Assembly (NCBI GenBank): GCA_016946835.1
Contig: JACVTC010000140.1
Span: forward strand, 169,501-233,500
Direction: 5' to 3'
DNA length: 64,000 nt
DNA from: Neocallimastix lanati (nom. inval.)
Taxonomy: Eukaryota > Neocallimastigomycota > Neocallimastigomycetes > Neocallimastigales > Neocallimastigaceae
Below, one piece after another: positions 1 through 17,841 of this stretch (position 1 is its first letter; every line of letters starts with the position of its first letter). The notes below the pieces were generated by a model. It did no database searches. It had not been told where the DNA came from and worked only from the letters and a program-made list of their open reading frames with translations. A program made the translations under genes and the position numbers.

Positions 1-3000
1 TTTTCTATTTCTTGTTGCTTTCTGAATAGAATTTGTTTCTTGTAATAATGAAAAATTATTTTTAATTGAATTATTTGTTTTTTTTTCTGCATTATCTGAT
101 GTTCCAAGATCATCATTTTCATCAAAAAGCTTCCTTCCAATTTTTTTCAATTCGTCTTCTGTTTTCCCTCCTTCAATGTAATAATCATTTTCAGAAGGAC
201 AAAATGAAACTTCAAGTAAAGCATATTCCTCTGGTCTTAATGTTCCTTTATGTGGAGTAACTCTAAGACAATCATATATTCTATTTTTATCTTTGATCGA
301 AATGTCTTTTACTTGTTTCTTTTCAGAATCATATTTTTGAGCTTTAAATAAAACTGGCATTCCGAATTTATAGTCATAAATATTCTGATGCGTACTGCTC
401 TTTATTCCCTTCCATATATTCATTTTATTATGTAATATTTCAATATTTGTAGTATTAATTCTTCCTATTGAGGTTGTGGAAAATTTAATATAATTATTTG
501 AGAGTTTAAGAGCTGATTGTACACCATTACCAATACATAATATTTCAAATTTTAACCCATGATCGGTATATCCAATAATTTTCATATTATTTCCACTATA
601 TTTTACTACTTCTAAAGGTTGAAATATTAAGTATACCATAATGACTTCTCTTGATTTTAAAGTAATAATCGTTTCGTTTTTTGGATTTAGTACTGATAAA
701 ACAGGACTTTTTGATTGAAATAGTAACTTTTGTGGCAATAAAGAATTATTAGTAATATTAATTGGAACATAGCCCTTTTCAAAAACAGATACATTTTTAA
801 AATCAATTATACCATTAGGTTCAACTTGTATTCCTACAGAAGTAATTCTTCCTTTTAATAATATTGGTAATGGACATTTAACATTACCATAAATATATGT
901 TATTATTACTGGTATTTCAAAAAATTCATCCACCAGGCTTTGATTTAAACTTATTTTCTTTTGAATTTTAATTTTAAACCATATAGAAAATGGTTCATTT
1001 GGTTGTGCAAATGCAAGATTAGGACTGAATTTAAATGATTCAATAAATGGTGGTAATGAATTTATAAAAAATTCACTTGGTTTTGAAATATTTAATCCCA
1101 TATTTTTGAAAAAATTTATATCAATATCATTTAATAAATTTTCATGGGCTTTGTAAAATTTTTCATTTGCAAGTGCAACTGTAAATTTTAATGCAATATT
1201 AGATTCGTTTAAAATTTGAACTCTATTTCGATAGACACAACCGGAAACACAGAGTTTAAAATCTAAAACATTATAATCAATAAATATGGGGACTTCTAAA
1301 GCATATCCTATACACTTTATATAGATTGGTTTTGTATTTTCATTTTCAAATTCAATAATAAAACGTTTAATATGCTCCTTTGATTTAAGTTGGATATTAT
1401 TATTTAATGACTCATTATGAGTTTTTAATTCATATGGAGGAGAATATTTAATATTTATAAATACATTTGTTGTTCTAACTAAAGATCCTTCAGAATTTTT
1501 TGTTACTGAAAATAACGATTCTTTTTTATACAGATCATCTTTAATACTTTTACTTGAAGAAGAATTTACATATTCTATATTACTTGAATAATCATTTATC
1601 ATTGATTTTTCTTTAATAATATAATCATTAGTGATATTTATATCACTTTTAGAGAGCCTATACGAATCTGTATTATCTTCTTTTTTTAAGTCATTATTTT
1701 CATCATTTTCTTCATTTTCATTACTTTTGCTATCTTCATTCTCCAACATCTCTTCATCACTTATTGGTCGTATAATATAATTTGTATCTAATGCACCAGA
1801 ATTTCCAATTTCTATTAGTTTATTAACATAACCCCCAGATATACATTTTCCAAAATATATTTCTATTTCATTTTCATTTATTTGTTGATTAGATAAATGA
1901 CTACTTTTTTGTTTACTGCTATTCGTGTAGAATGATTGAGACGAATTTAAATATTTTCGAAGAGGCTTTCCATTAATTGAGATAATTTTTGGAATACACC
2001 GCTTAGCAAAGCAATTTATTGGTATTTTAAATATTCCACCATAAGCTGCTTCAAAATTAATACTAGATTCTACTATATCTTCATTAAACCCATTTGGACA
2101 GTTAAAGATAACTTCAATTTTACATGTCATACCAGCGGACATCATACCTTGTAATTTATACTGAACATCAAAATAGGATGCTATTTCAATTGGTAATGGA
2201 AGTAATTTAAAAGTATTTACCCTGCCAGAAGTATTTGTTAATAATACACTTTTAACATATACTGTACCAGATTCAAAATCACTAAATGTTAAATTTATTG
2301 GTTTTGTTGAAAAAGGTAAAATATTTTTATCAAGTTGCACTGCATTTTCACTAGGCTTTATATTATTTTTAGGCCTTGGTAATGGTATATGAACTTTTTC
2401 AGTGTTATCTATGGAATTAAGTTCATTTTTATTTGAATTATTTTTATCATCTATATCTTTATGAAATCTGATTTTTTTTCTAGTATTTGTTGGTGATTCT
2501 CTCTTTTTAGATGACATTTTATTTATTTCATCAATTGAGGGAAATTCTCTCTCATAAAATTCTTTAACATTTTTTAAAGAGTTAGAAATATTACTATCAT
2601 TACTATCAACATTAATTAAATTACTATTTTTATTATTATTAAAATTAATATTTTTTTCCAATTGAATAGTATTATTATAGTTTAACTCATCTGTGCTTTC
2701 AATTAAATCATCTTTATGGGTTTCAACTAACTTTGAATAGTATATACTTTTTTTTCTATTATTAATTATATCAGATTTCTTTAATGTACTTTTAATTTTT
2801 GCTTCTGTTTGTTCTTCATCAATTATTTTTTTAATAATTTCATCATTATTAATATTTTGATGAACTTTTTTTTTTTTAATATCATTATCAATAATAAATT
2901 TTCTTGATTTTATATATTTTATTGGATTATTTAATTGAAATTCATATTTGGATATTTCTTGCAGTGGATATTTTGTTTTTTTAAAATTTTGCTTTTTAAT

Positions 3001-3908
3001 ATATATTTCATTTTCTAACATTTTAAGGGCGTCAATTTTCTTATTAATTTCTTTTGTCTTTTGATTCTCATTTTTAATATATTCAATATGATTCTATTTA
3101 TAAATATATAAAAAGATATAATTAATATATTTTTAATAATAGCAAAATATTAAATTAAAGAAAAAATAATTTTCTCTATCTCTTAAACAATTTAATTTTC
3201 TCTTAAATTAATATAATATTTTAATATATACTTCATCTTTCACTTTTAAAGCTCTCAAATAGGCTTCTCTTCTTTTTTTGTTCATTTTTTTTTCTTCTTT
3301 CATTGTTTTGATTTTTCTTAAATATTTTTTTTCCAGTTCTTTTCTCTTTTTCTGTTTCTCATTTTTAATTAATCCTAAACATTTATAATGTTCCTTTTTA
3401 GATAATCTTTTAGATATTATTACCATTTCTTTTAATCGTTCTTTTTCCAATTCTTTAGTTAATATGTCAATATCTTGGATATTTTCATATTCCAGAGTGG
3501 ATATACCTAATTGGTAAGCAATTTCTATTCTTTTTTCATTTAATATTTTCATTAATTTTTTGGATAGTAATAGCATTTTATATTTATCTTTATGGTCGAT
3601 ATACATATTAATATAAGTAACATCTTTTTGTAATTTATTTGACATAGGAACTTTTAATTTATATGCATTATCAATATTATAATCAAAATCATTAAAAAAA
3701 TAACTAATATCTGTTTCTGGAAATTTTTGATTTGCATATTCACATAATTTTATCGTATCATTTACATAATCTGTTAGTAAAGCATTTCCAGTTTTCTAAG
3801 GTAAATCCAAAAAATATATTTAATTATAATAAAATGAATAGTTTTATTTAAATATATATAAGTAAATATATTTTTTTTATTAATCATTATTGAATTATTT
3901 ATATTTAT

Positions 3909-3965
<57 letters not shown>

Positions 3966-4336
3966 TATTTTATTTATATCATTTGTAATTTCATTAAATA
4001 AATTTTCTTTTTCTTTAAGATTGTCTTTCTTTTCATCAATATCTCTTTTTTGAATAAAAAAATCTTTTTGTAAAAGATCTTCATTAAATTTCTCAAAGGG
4101 TTTTCCACTATTATTTATATGATAATTGTTTTTAAAATCCATATATTTTGTTAATATCTTTTTCCAACTTTTTTCAAAAGATTCAACTTTAACATTTTTT
4201 AAGTATTCTGGTTTAATATTATCATTAATATTTTTATGCTTAAATTCAAACCTTTTATAATTTTTGTCAGCATCCAAATTTTCATTTTTATCTTCTATTA
4301 AGACATTTTGATCTATACTATTATTATTATCTTCAA

Positions 4337-4423
<87 letters not shown>

Positions 4424-5057
4424 ATTTTTTCATTATTTCTTCATCTTCATTTTCATCTTCATTTTCATTAAAATAATTATCTAAAATTTGATTCAGTTTT
4501 TTATCCTTTTCTAATTTTAATTTGAATTCATGATGCATTCTCTGGTCAGGATCGTCAATATTATATGCATTCAAATTATTTTCATCAATAACACGTAAAT
4601 CTTCTTTACTCTGAAAATAACCTGGAAATAAGTTTTTATCACTATATATGAAATTAAATATTTCATCATTATTGTATAATTCAGTCCATTGTTCATCATC
4701 TATATTTATTCTTTCATCTTCATATTGATCTTGATCGAATATATTACTTTTACTTTCTTCATCACTGCTAAATATCCATGGACTATTTGGAAAACTATCA
4801 TCATCATGATCATCATCAAGTGGATAGTATATATCTTCACGACTATCAAAACTCTTGTCCTCATTTGTTAAATTGAAATTACTATAGTTAGTTAAATTAT
4901 ATATTTCGGAATCTATTAATTTATTTTTATTAATTATAGATTGTTCTTTTATTGCTTCTTCATTATTTTCTACACTAATAATCTCATTTTTATTTTTTTT
5001 ATTTATTTCAATTTCATCTCTTTTATTATTATTATTATTATTTATAGTTGTTTCCAT
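1..5057 (-). CDS. CFAP74-like flagellar central-apparatus protein (partial, C-terminus off window)
   Basis: Three exons fit with intact phase: 5057-3963 (365 codons), 3795-3232 (188 codons) and 3093 to the window edge (1031 codons or more). Introns are GT..AG. Exon 1 is acidic and asparagine-rich, with poly-Asn runs encoded at about 4330-4425. Exon 2 and the start of exon 3 are charged coiled coil. The rest of exon 3 is a series of beta-rich ASH/MSP-like modules, for example 'LLTNTSGRVNTFKLLPLP' followed by 'MMSAGMTCKIEVIF', and later 'VTPHKGTLRPEEYALLEVSF'. An N-terminal coiled coil followed by MSP-type modules matches CFAP74 of the axonemal central pair (C1d projection), and the MSAGM-type module resembles it most as I recall the family. 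CFAP47, CFAP221, DLEC1 or HYDIN are alternatives. The start is the first ATG of the open exon 1. The 1584 codons seen are close to the length of human CFAP74, so little may be missing. Confidence 0.6.
3796..3962 (-). other. Intron 1 of the CFAP74-like gene with a 49-bp homopolymer
   Basis: The donor (CAG|GT) is followed directly by 49 T on the coding strand (poly-A at 3913-3961 on the plus strand). The acceptor is TTACCTTAG at about 3804-3796. Reading frame is kept on both sides. Confidence 0.75.
4328..4425 (-). repeat. Exonic (AAT)n tract coding poly-asparagine
   Basis: An in-frame trinucleotide array inside exon 1 of the CFAP74-like gene gives two long Asn runs interrupted by a single Asp. 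Confidence 0.85.
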
Positions 5058-5580
5058 TTTATAATAATGGTGCTAAAATTATATTTTATTTGAACCAATT
5101 TTTATAATTACTTATACATTTACAGCATACCACATAAAAAAAATTTATTATTATTTATATTTTAAAAAATAAATAATGAAATTAAAATTTCATTAACTTT
5201 AAATTTTATATATAACTCAAAAAAGTTTTTTATATTTAATTAAAAAAAAATTTTTTTTTTTACATATAATTTATTACATTTTATTTTATATATTATTTAA
5301 ATATATTATTTATTTATTTGTATTTTTATTAAATTATTACTTATTTGAATTAAATCTATTGGAATACAAAATAGATTAATAAAATATTTTTTTTACATTG
5401 AAGATAACTAAAAAAAGAAAAGTTGAAAAAAAACATTTAAAACAAAAAATAAAAATTAATATTAATTATATATTATTAAATTTATGAATGATTAATATAA
5501 CAATTGTTTAAAATAGTAAAATTAATGATTTAAAATAAAATTTATTTAATTACTAAAATTTTAATAATATTTATTTAAAT
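5058..5580. other. Intergenic spacer
   Basis: AT-only sequence between the start of the CFAP74-like gene and the stop of the EFHC1-like gene. No coding or structured feature is seen. It must hold the promoter of the first and the terminator of the second, but no motif stands out. Confidence 0.5.
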
Positions 5581-8547
<2,967 letters not shown>

Positions 8548-8780
8548 TTAATATATATATTTATTATTTAATTTTCCAGAAAAAGTAACAAAACTTCTCT
8601 TTAATTATTATCAAAATAATTTCAATTTCTCTTATTAGAAATTATTTATATATATTAAATATATATATATAAATTTTGGAAATTTTAAAAAATAGGTAAT
8701 TCAAACAAAGAATTATTATAATTCTTTTTCCTTTAGTTAAATTTATTATTATTATAGAACTAAAATATTTTTAAAAACTT

Positions 8781-8840
<60 letters not shown>

Positions 8841-9280
8841 TATCTTAATATTTTTCAAAATATTTATATAATTTTTTTTTAAAAAAAAAAAAAAAGTAAA
8901 TTTAATTTTATATACTATTTAATTTAAATTTTATTGATTAATATTAACATTGTGTATTATTTATAAAATATATATATATAATAAAAAAAAAATAAAAATA
9001 TTAAAAAAAGTGAAATAAAAATAAAAATAAAAATAAAAAATAAAAAATAAAAAAATTTATATATATATATATATATATATATTTTTTTTATTAACTCTAT
9101 GAACTATATTTTAATTTCGGGTATATATTATTTTATTTAAATAATAATTTAACTCATTAAATTATTAATATAATTAATAAAATATATAAAGTACATTGAA
9201 AAAAAAATATAATCATATAAACTATATTACGAATATATATAGATAAATATAGATAAATGAATTTATGTGAAATTTAAAGA
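8548..9280. other. Intergenic spacer with poly-A and (TA)n
   Basis: Between the EFHC1-like start and the LRRC45-like stop. It contains a 47-bp poly-A at about 8788-8834, an AAAAAT tract near 9020-9050 and (TA)n at about 9058-9081. No coding signal seen. Confidence 0.6.
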
Positions 9281-12200
9281 TTATATATTATTAGAATTTT
9301 TATGTAAACATTGGAATATAGATGACTCTATTTCTTTCATTCGTATTAATTCCATCTCTTTAATATTTTTTATATCATCTTCTTTTCTTTTAATGTTTGT
9401 ATTCAATTTTATAATAATCTCTTGATTTTGTTTTAAGTCTTTATTTAGCATAGATATTTCATTTTTATATTTAATTTCTCTTGCACGAAAGTCATCTTTG
9501 ATTTTTTCCATTTCAACTTTCATATCATATTCAGTACTTTTAAATTTAACTTTAAAATTATTAATTTCATTCATCATCGACATCATTTTTTCATTTAATA
9601 TTTCTAATTTTTTCTTTTTATTTGCTAATTCCATATCTAATTTGGCAATAATTTTTTTTTTTTCATTTATTTTATTTTCTTGAATATTCAATTCTTCATT
9701 ATGATGTTTTTCAAGAAGTTCTATCTTTTTTTCGTAGATATTTTTCTGATTTTGAAACTCTTTAACTTTCATTAGTATAAGTCTTATCTTATTATCCTAT
9801 AAAATTTTATAATGAGAATAAGAAGATATATATTGATCAATAGAAAAATATTTTATTTATGTTAATTATATTTTTATTTTAATTTTATTTTAATATATGA
9901 CTAAAAATTAATTAAATTTGATATCCATACAACATTATTTTTCATTTGCTTTTTAAGACATTCTTTTTCATTATCTGTTTTAATTTTTAAGCTTTTTAAT
10001 TTATTTTGCATAATTTTAAGAGTCTATATTTAATAATTAAACATATTAGAATAATAAATAACTATTCTAAAAAGAATATATGTATTGAAATCAACAACAA
10101 TATTTTACTAACTTTACAAAGAAGTATTTTTTCTTTTTCTAGTTCTGAGATATTATTAGAATATTTTTCAATATTATTAATATATTTATTTTCTAATTTA
10201 TTTTCAGTATCTTCAAATTTTTTTGCATATTTAATATCCAAATAATATAATTTATCTAAAATTAATATTATAAAAAATATAATTAAAAATTAAATAAATA
10301 AATATTTTATTATCATTAAATAAATACATAAATAAATGTAATAATCATTTATGGCTTATTATAATACCTTCAAATTGTTTAAGAATTATATTTTCTCTTT
10401 TTCTCATAAACATCATTTCTTCATTCATTTTTTCATTTTCCTTTGAAACAATTATTAATTTGTGCTTTAAATTTTCAATCATCCTTTGATTATTTTCATG
10501 CTCTTTATTTAATAATACAACATCTTCTGGATTGAAATAACCCTAATATTTAAATTATTAAAATATAATGAATAATTGAATATTTATAAGAATATTTTCA
10601 TACGAATAATCATTTAATTTAATATAATGCTAACATTTTGTTCATGATATGTTATTATGGATTTTAGATATTCATTTTCTTTCATTATTTGCTCTATTTG
10701 TATGATTAGCTCTGGAGAAAGAATTCTATTTGGTATAGATGTATTACTATTTAATGAACTACTTTCAGATATATCTTCTTCTTTTATATTTCGACTTTCA
10801 AAAGTAGATTTCATATATATATTATTATTTAATGATTTTAAATTGCTATTACTTGTGGAATTGGACTTTGAATCGTAATATTCATTATTAATATTATTTT
10901 GACTCATTATTTTTTCATTATAATCTATATTGTCATAATTATTATTATTTCTTATATTCCTACTATCATTATCATTTAAATTACTTTTATTTAAATTAAA
11001 ATTATTATTAATATTGTAGTTATTATCAATTTCATTATTTATATCATTGTTGTTGTTATTGCATTTTGTATTATTTTTAATTTTTTCATTACTATATTGC
11101 ATTTCATTATCTTGATTATCTAGAATAATAATAATTTTTAAAAATCATAATACTTTAACAATAAATATATATATATATATATGTATTTAATTATTTATTT
11201 GTTTATATAATATTACATTCATTGTTATTTTCATAATCACAATTATTAATATTAATTCCCTTTAAATTTTCATAAAATGAGTTCTTTTTACTATTAAATT
11301 CATTATACTTTTCTTTATTATCATAATAATAATCACTGTAACAATTATTATATTTATTTGTCTTATCGTTAGCTGTATTTTTAACAAAATTATTATCTAT
11401 TAATTGAATTTATATATAATATTTTAAGATATAATATTATAAATATTGAATTAAATAATCAATAATAAAAAATTATATCATATATAAAGCAAAAAAAAAA
11501 AAAAATACCAACTATAAACATTTTCTGAATATAAGTAATTATTATTATTATAACCTCTGTTAAAATTATATTCATTATTAAATATTTTATCATTAGTTAT
11601 TGATTTAGTTTTATTGTTTGAATTAAAATTAAATGAAAGTAAATCATCAATTGAAATGTTATCATTTGATGATAAATATTTAATAAATTCATCAACTGAT
11701 TCGGATTTGCTAAGATCAACATTGCTATAATCAAAATATTGATTTTTAATTGTTTTTTTGGAATTATCTTTTTTTCTCATTTGATTTATTTTCTTTTCAT
11801 TTTCTTTACTTGACATTATATAATTTTCACTGTCTGATATATTAAAATTGTAATTATCATAATTATTTTTATAATTATTATTATTATTTAATTCCAAACT
11901 AGAATCTGTATCCCTACTTGAATCTATATTAAAATTAATATCCAAAGAATTGTCAGAAATTGTTGACTTATCATCGTATGTTGAAATCTTTTTTGATGAA
12001 TTTCTTATAGCACTCTCTGAAATTTTATCTAATTCTTTTTTTGATATATTCTTTTTATCGTTTCCCCTAATTTCTTTATTTTTTAAATATTTTTTTTCGT
12101 CTATGTCATTGATCATTCTTAGTTTTTGTTCTTAATTAATTAAAATTTTATATAAATTTATTAGTATTTTTTATTAATTAATTTTTTAATTAAAATATTT

Positions 12201-12471
12201 TGTTAAAAAAAAATATTTTTTATTTCTTTAAAAATTTACCAATTATTTTTAATATATTTGAATCAATATCATTTCCAAATAAATCTATCGCTCTTAATGA
12301 TTGATGAGGTAAATATTTTAATAAATATTTTGCGAAAGAATCACCTAATTTATTATACTTTAATTCTTTATATGTATAATTTTATTAATAAATTATTATT
12401 TAAAATCAAATAAAAATACTATTAATTTCGTTATATTATAGTATGAATATTAAAAATAGCATCAACAACAA

Positions 12472-12513
<42 letters not shown>

Positions 12514-13499
12514 TATATATATACCAATTGTCTTGATTGTTTTATTTAATTTTAGAAATTTTATAAATTCTATTGCTTCTTGGGATGTAATTTGATTATG
12601 ATTTAATGATAATTCTTTTAATGTTTTATTTTTAGTTAAAGCTTTAGCAATTTTTTTCATATTTTCAATATCAGAACCGAAAAGATTTTCTTCTAAATTT
12701 AATCTTTGAGATAAAAAATAATTACATTAATAATTACAATATATATAGATTAATTAATTTGGATATCATTTTAATATTATATAATTATAAACATAAATTA
12801 CTTTGAAATTGTTTTATTAGAAGCTATTATTTCAACAATATCTTCAATATTTTCTTTTCTTTTATTTTAAATATATGTATATAAATATTATAAAAATAAA
12901 TTTACTTTTCAATAAAAAGAAGATTTTTGATATATCTATATAACATAATTTTTAATTACTATATTAATATACTTCTTAATTATTATTACTTTAAATGATT
13001 ATTTTTTAAATAAAGCTCTTGTATAACATTATTTTTAGATAAAACTTTAGCAATCATCGAAAATCCTTTTGAACTAAAGGCAAAATAACATTGAGATAGA
13101 TATAATTTATCAAGCTTTGTTTGATCATTTATTAAATCCGATAATATTTTGACTTTCTAATAAAATATTATTTAAAATATTTATTAAAATAATTAAAATA
13201 CAAATAAAATAAATATTATATAAAATAAAAATAAAAATAAAAATAAAAGTATTTCCATAAAGTATTATATATAAATATTAATTTATTCCGAATACCTTTT
13301 TCATAATATTGATTTTATCATTGGATGATAGCTTTTTGGATTGATTTGAAAGAGTCCATTTAATCGTCATTTCATGAATCCCCATATCATGAGATTGATC
13401 CAATAATAAATTCATATTTATTGGATCTACATTATATTTATCACATAATTCTAAATAATGTAAATTATAATCTAATTTATCTTCAAAAATACTGCTCAT
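9281..13499 (-). CDS. LRRC45-like centriole/basal-body linker protein (LRR plus coiled coil)
   Basis: Twelve exons with continuous phase: 13499-13296, 13156-12990, 12858-12802, 12703-12525, 12365-12240, 12130-11513, 11396-11217, 11119-10635, 10542-10368, 10255-10113, 10023-9931 and 9796-9281. They total 2943 nt, or 980 residues. The N-terminal 260 residues are ribonuclease-inhibitor-type leucine-rich repeats ('LDKLYLSQCYF', 'VIQELYLKNNHLK', 'TLKELSLNHNQITSQEA', 'SLRAIDLFGNDID'). A long Asn/Ser-rich low-complexity middle follows, then about 350 residues of charged coiled coil. The opening ('LHYLELCDKYNVDP') and the order LRR then coiled coil match LRRC45, which tethers centrosomes and basal bodies. 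The exon 6 donor is a weak GTTGGT, chosen because it alone keeps frame into exon 7. Homology of the disordered middle cannot be judged. Confidence 0.68.
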
Positions 13500-13956
13500 T
13501 TTTTTTATAAAATATATATATAATTATTCTATTAAAATAATAATTATAATAATATATCCACTTTAAACATAAATTCAAATAAATTAATAATAATGATTGT
13601 ATTAATTAAAATATTATTTAATAATAATAATTATTATAAATATTCAGTTAAAAATATAATTAATGAATTTATAATTATTTTTTTAATATTAAAAAATTAT
13701 TAAGACTCGATGAAAAAAAAATTAATATAATACTTTATTATTATTATTAGAAAAATATTTTAAATGGTTAGTAAAACATAATTTAATTTTTTCGATAAAA
13801 AAAAAAAACCTTTTTAATATGATATTTGAAATAAAATAAATTTTCCATTAATAAGTGATTTTCTTCTCATAACTTTATTTATATACATTTTATATAAACT
13901 AAAAATTATAAAAAATAGAAAAGTTTAATTTTTAATAATTAGTTTGCTTATTTTTA

Positions 13957-14307
<351 letters not shown>

Positions 14308-14536
14308 ATAATCATTATTTTTTTTTTTTATTACATATAAATTAATATAAATTACATTTTATAAAAATATATTAATAAAATATTTCAAAGAAGTATTTTT
14401 TTAACTAATACTATAAATTTTTATACAATAATTATATCAATTTTATTTTTATTTTTTTTTTATCCTTTGAATAAGTCAAGAAAGAATCTAAAAACTTTCA
14501 AAAAAACTATATATATTTCTTTTTTATCGAATGTAC

Positions 14537-14690
<154 letters not shown>

Positions 14691-15202
14691 AAATATTAAT
14701 TTTATATAATAAATATATAATTATAAAATAATAATTAAATTTAAATTATTTATTAATTAGAGTTTATCACATTATTCTTAAAAAGACATATTTTAATTGT
14801 ACATATAATTAATATTTATAATTAATTTTTTTTATCATTTTTCCTAAAAATATTAAGAAGAAATTATTACAGTAATAATTTATTAAGGTAATCGAGGTAC
14901 AAATATAAATAATAATAAAATAAAATAAAATAAAATGGAATAAAATTAAGAAATTAAAATTTAAATAAAATTATAAAATATTTTATATTAAAGAATAGGA
15001 ATTTATAAAAATTACTCTATTAATTAAAAAAGATATATATATATTTAATAAATAATTATCAAATATATTAAAATTATAATATAATTTAAATGATTTAAAA
15101 CCAAAATTTAAATAAATTCAAAATACAATAAATAGAGTAAACCCATAGTAAAAAAGACTTATTATAAGGTATTAAAAGTAAAATTTAATAAAAATTACAA
15201 AT

Positions 15203-17455
15203 ATGCCATATCGTTTACCAAAACGTTTTGAAGATGAAAAACCAAAAAATATAATGCCACTTGGTCCTCCAGTAGGTTTTCATTACCAAGGTTATGATAC
15301 TGCCTATGGAAGTATGGGTGATTCAGCTGAAGATGCTGTTCGTGGCACCAATGACTCCGCTGTTGAAAGTAGATGGTAGCAATTCACTTTTTTTTGTCTT
15401 TATACATAAATTAATAAAAAAATTAATAACAATAAATTTAAATGAATCAAAGAAAAATTTTATTTATTATATATAAAATATTAAATTTAATTAAAATTCA
15501 TTTTAATGAATTAAATATTATTTACAAATGTATAGTTCTGCAGTAAATCTTGGTTATTTCAAAGATGATTACGTTAAATTCTTTACCAGAAGAACAAATG
15601 AAAGAAGACCACCTATTATTAATAGAGGTAATTTTAATTTCTTGTATAATATATAAATATTATTACTATTAAAAGAAAATTTCTATATTATAAAATAAAT
15701 TACGTAATGGATAGAATATATGAATTAAATAATTATATTTCATATAATAAATAAATTAATAAATGAGTGATAATAATTATAATAATAATAAACAGGTTCT
15801 TATGCTAGATTTATGGGTTTTGATATATTTATAAATAAATTCCTCGAAGCTGGTGATATGAATAAACAAATTGTTGTTTTAGGTGCTGGTTCTGATACTA
15901 AATATTTTAACTTAAAGGTAAAATTTATATTTTAAAATTTTTTATAAATGGTATATTCATCATTTGAAATAAATTTATATTACATTATATAAAATATTAA
16001 TAACAATGATAAATAGCAAGAAAACAAGCAACCATTTAAATTCTTTGAAATTGATTTTCCACAAATTACTTTTAAGAAAATTCAAACTATTAAACGAAAT
16101 AAAAAAATAAGTAACCTTATTGGAGATTATGAAGTTAGTGAGTATAAATAATTATAGTATTTTATAATATAATAATTAAATCTATTTATTATTATTATTA
16201 TTTTACAAAATGTAATTAATATCGCTTTTTTTTTATTGTAATTTTTATCAAAGATATTGGTAATACAGAGCTTTATGGAAAGGATTATTATATTATTAGT
16301 GAAGATTTAAAATTCTTTACTACAAAAGTTGTAAAAAAACTTGAACAACATGGCTTCGATAAAAAGTAATTCTTAATATTCAATAAATAATTAATAATCA
16401 TAATAATTAATAATAATAATAATTTGAACTTATAATAAAATATTTAATAATAATTATATTATTATTACTTTTCAAAAAAAAAAAAAAAAAAAAAAAAAAG
16501 TTTACCAACTATGTTCCTTTCAGAATGTGTTATGATTTATATGGATCCCATTGATTCTGATGCAATTGTTCAATGGATTAGTGATAATGTTCCAACAGCT
16601 CTGATTTTAGCTTATGAACAAATTTTACCAAATGATGCTTTTGGTCAAATGATGATTAAGAATTTAAATGTAAGACATAAATAGATATGGTATATTTGTA
16701 TCAATAAATTCATAAAATTAATAAATTTAAATATTTATTTATTTACTTTTATTATTTGATTAGTAATTTTTTTTTCTTCATATTTCATATTAATTTTTTA
16801 TTTTATTTTTTTTTTTTTTTCATTTTATTTTATTTTTTTTTTTTTATTATTATTATCTTTCATAATATAATACATAATATATAGGCTAGAAATATTGAAT
16901 TAAAGGGTATTGATGCATATCCAGATCTTGAAGATCAAAAGAAAAGATATCTTAGTCGAGGATGGGACCAAGCTAATGCTATTAATATTAATTACTTCTT
17001 TAATAGCCATATTGACCCATCAGAATATCATAGGTAAATATTCTTGAATAAATATATAGAAGAAAATAATTTTTAATTTACTTTTTTTTTTTTTTTTTTT
17101 TTTTTATTTTTATTTTTATTTTTTATTTAATAATAACTAATTATTTTTATTATTTATAAATATAATTATACATTACTAAACAACTTCAAAAACTACTACT
17201 ATTACTACTAATAATAATAATAATAATATATCATTACAAATTAGACAAATGTTAATTGAAATTTTCGATGAAATTGAAGAATGGAAACTTATTGCACAAC
17301 ACTATTGTTTTGCTTGGGCTTTCAATAACAAGAATGAATCCTATAAAAACATTTTTGATGATATAAAATTCCCGACCTATAGTCTTTCCATTCCAAAGAA
17401 TGCTTTGCCAAAAAAATTGGGTTCTAAGGAGGATAATATGGACGTGGACAACTAA
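15203..17455 (+). CDS. LCMT1: Leucine carboxyl methyltransferase 1 (PP2A methyltransferase)
   Basis: Eight exons with consistent phase: 15203-15375, 15536-15627, 15796-15917, 16017-16137, 16254-16365, 16501-16669, 16885-17033 and 17245-17455, giving 382 residues. The enzyme methylates the C-terminal leucine of the PP2A catalytic subunit using S-adenosylmethionine. Family signatures in order: 'AVNLGYFKDDYVKFF', 'RPPIINRGSYAR', the SAM-binding 'IVVLGAGSDT', 'FKFFEIDFP', 'PTMFLSECVMIYMDP', 'AYEQILPNDAFGQMM' and the terminal 'AQHYCFAWA'. It is about 50 residues longer than human LCMT1, with a longer N-terminus and a hydrophilic C-terminal tail. The exon 4 donor is GTGAGT at 16138; an alternative nearby GT breaks the frame. 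It lies head-to-head with the LRRC45-like gene. Confidence 0.95.
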
Positions 17456-17457
17456 AA

Positions 17458-17458
<1 letters not shown>

Positions 17459-17518
<60 letters not shown>
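17459..17518. repeat. (TAA)n microsatellite in the LCMT1 3' flank
   Basis: About 20 TAA units starting within four bases of the LCMT1 stop codon. Confidence 0.9.
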
Positions 17519-17841
17519 TAAAATAAATAAAATAAAAACAAAATATAATAGCAATAATTTTAGTTGATAAATATATAAATTTTTTTATATTTTTAAATAA
17601 TATTTTTAAATTATTAAATATTCAGTTAAATCTATTATTACTAATTTTAAACGTACTATTTAATAAATAAAATAAATAAATAAATAAATAAAACAAATAA
17701 ATTAATTTCTAAATTTTTTATATAATATGTATAAATTAACAATACGAATAATTTCCTTTCATTAGTAAAAAAAGTATTATAAATTATTTTTAAATTTTTT
17801 TTTATACATTTTTATAATATATTTTAATTTTTTATTTTAAA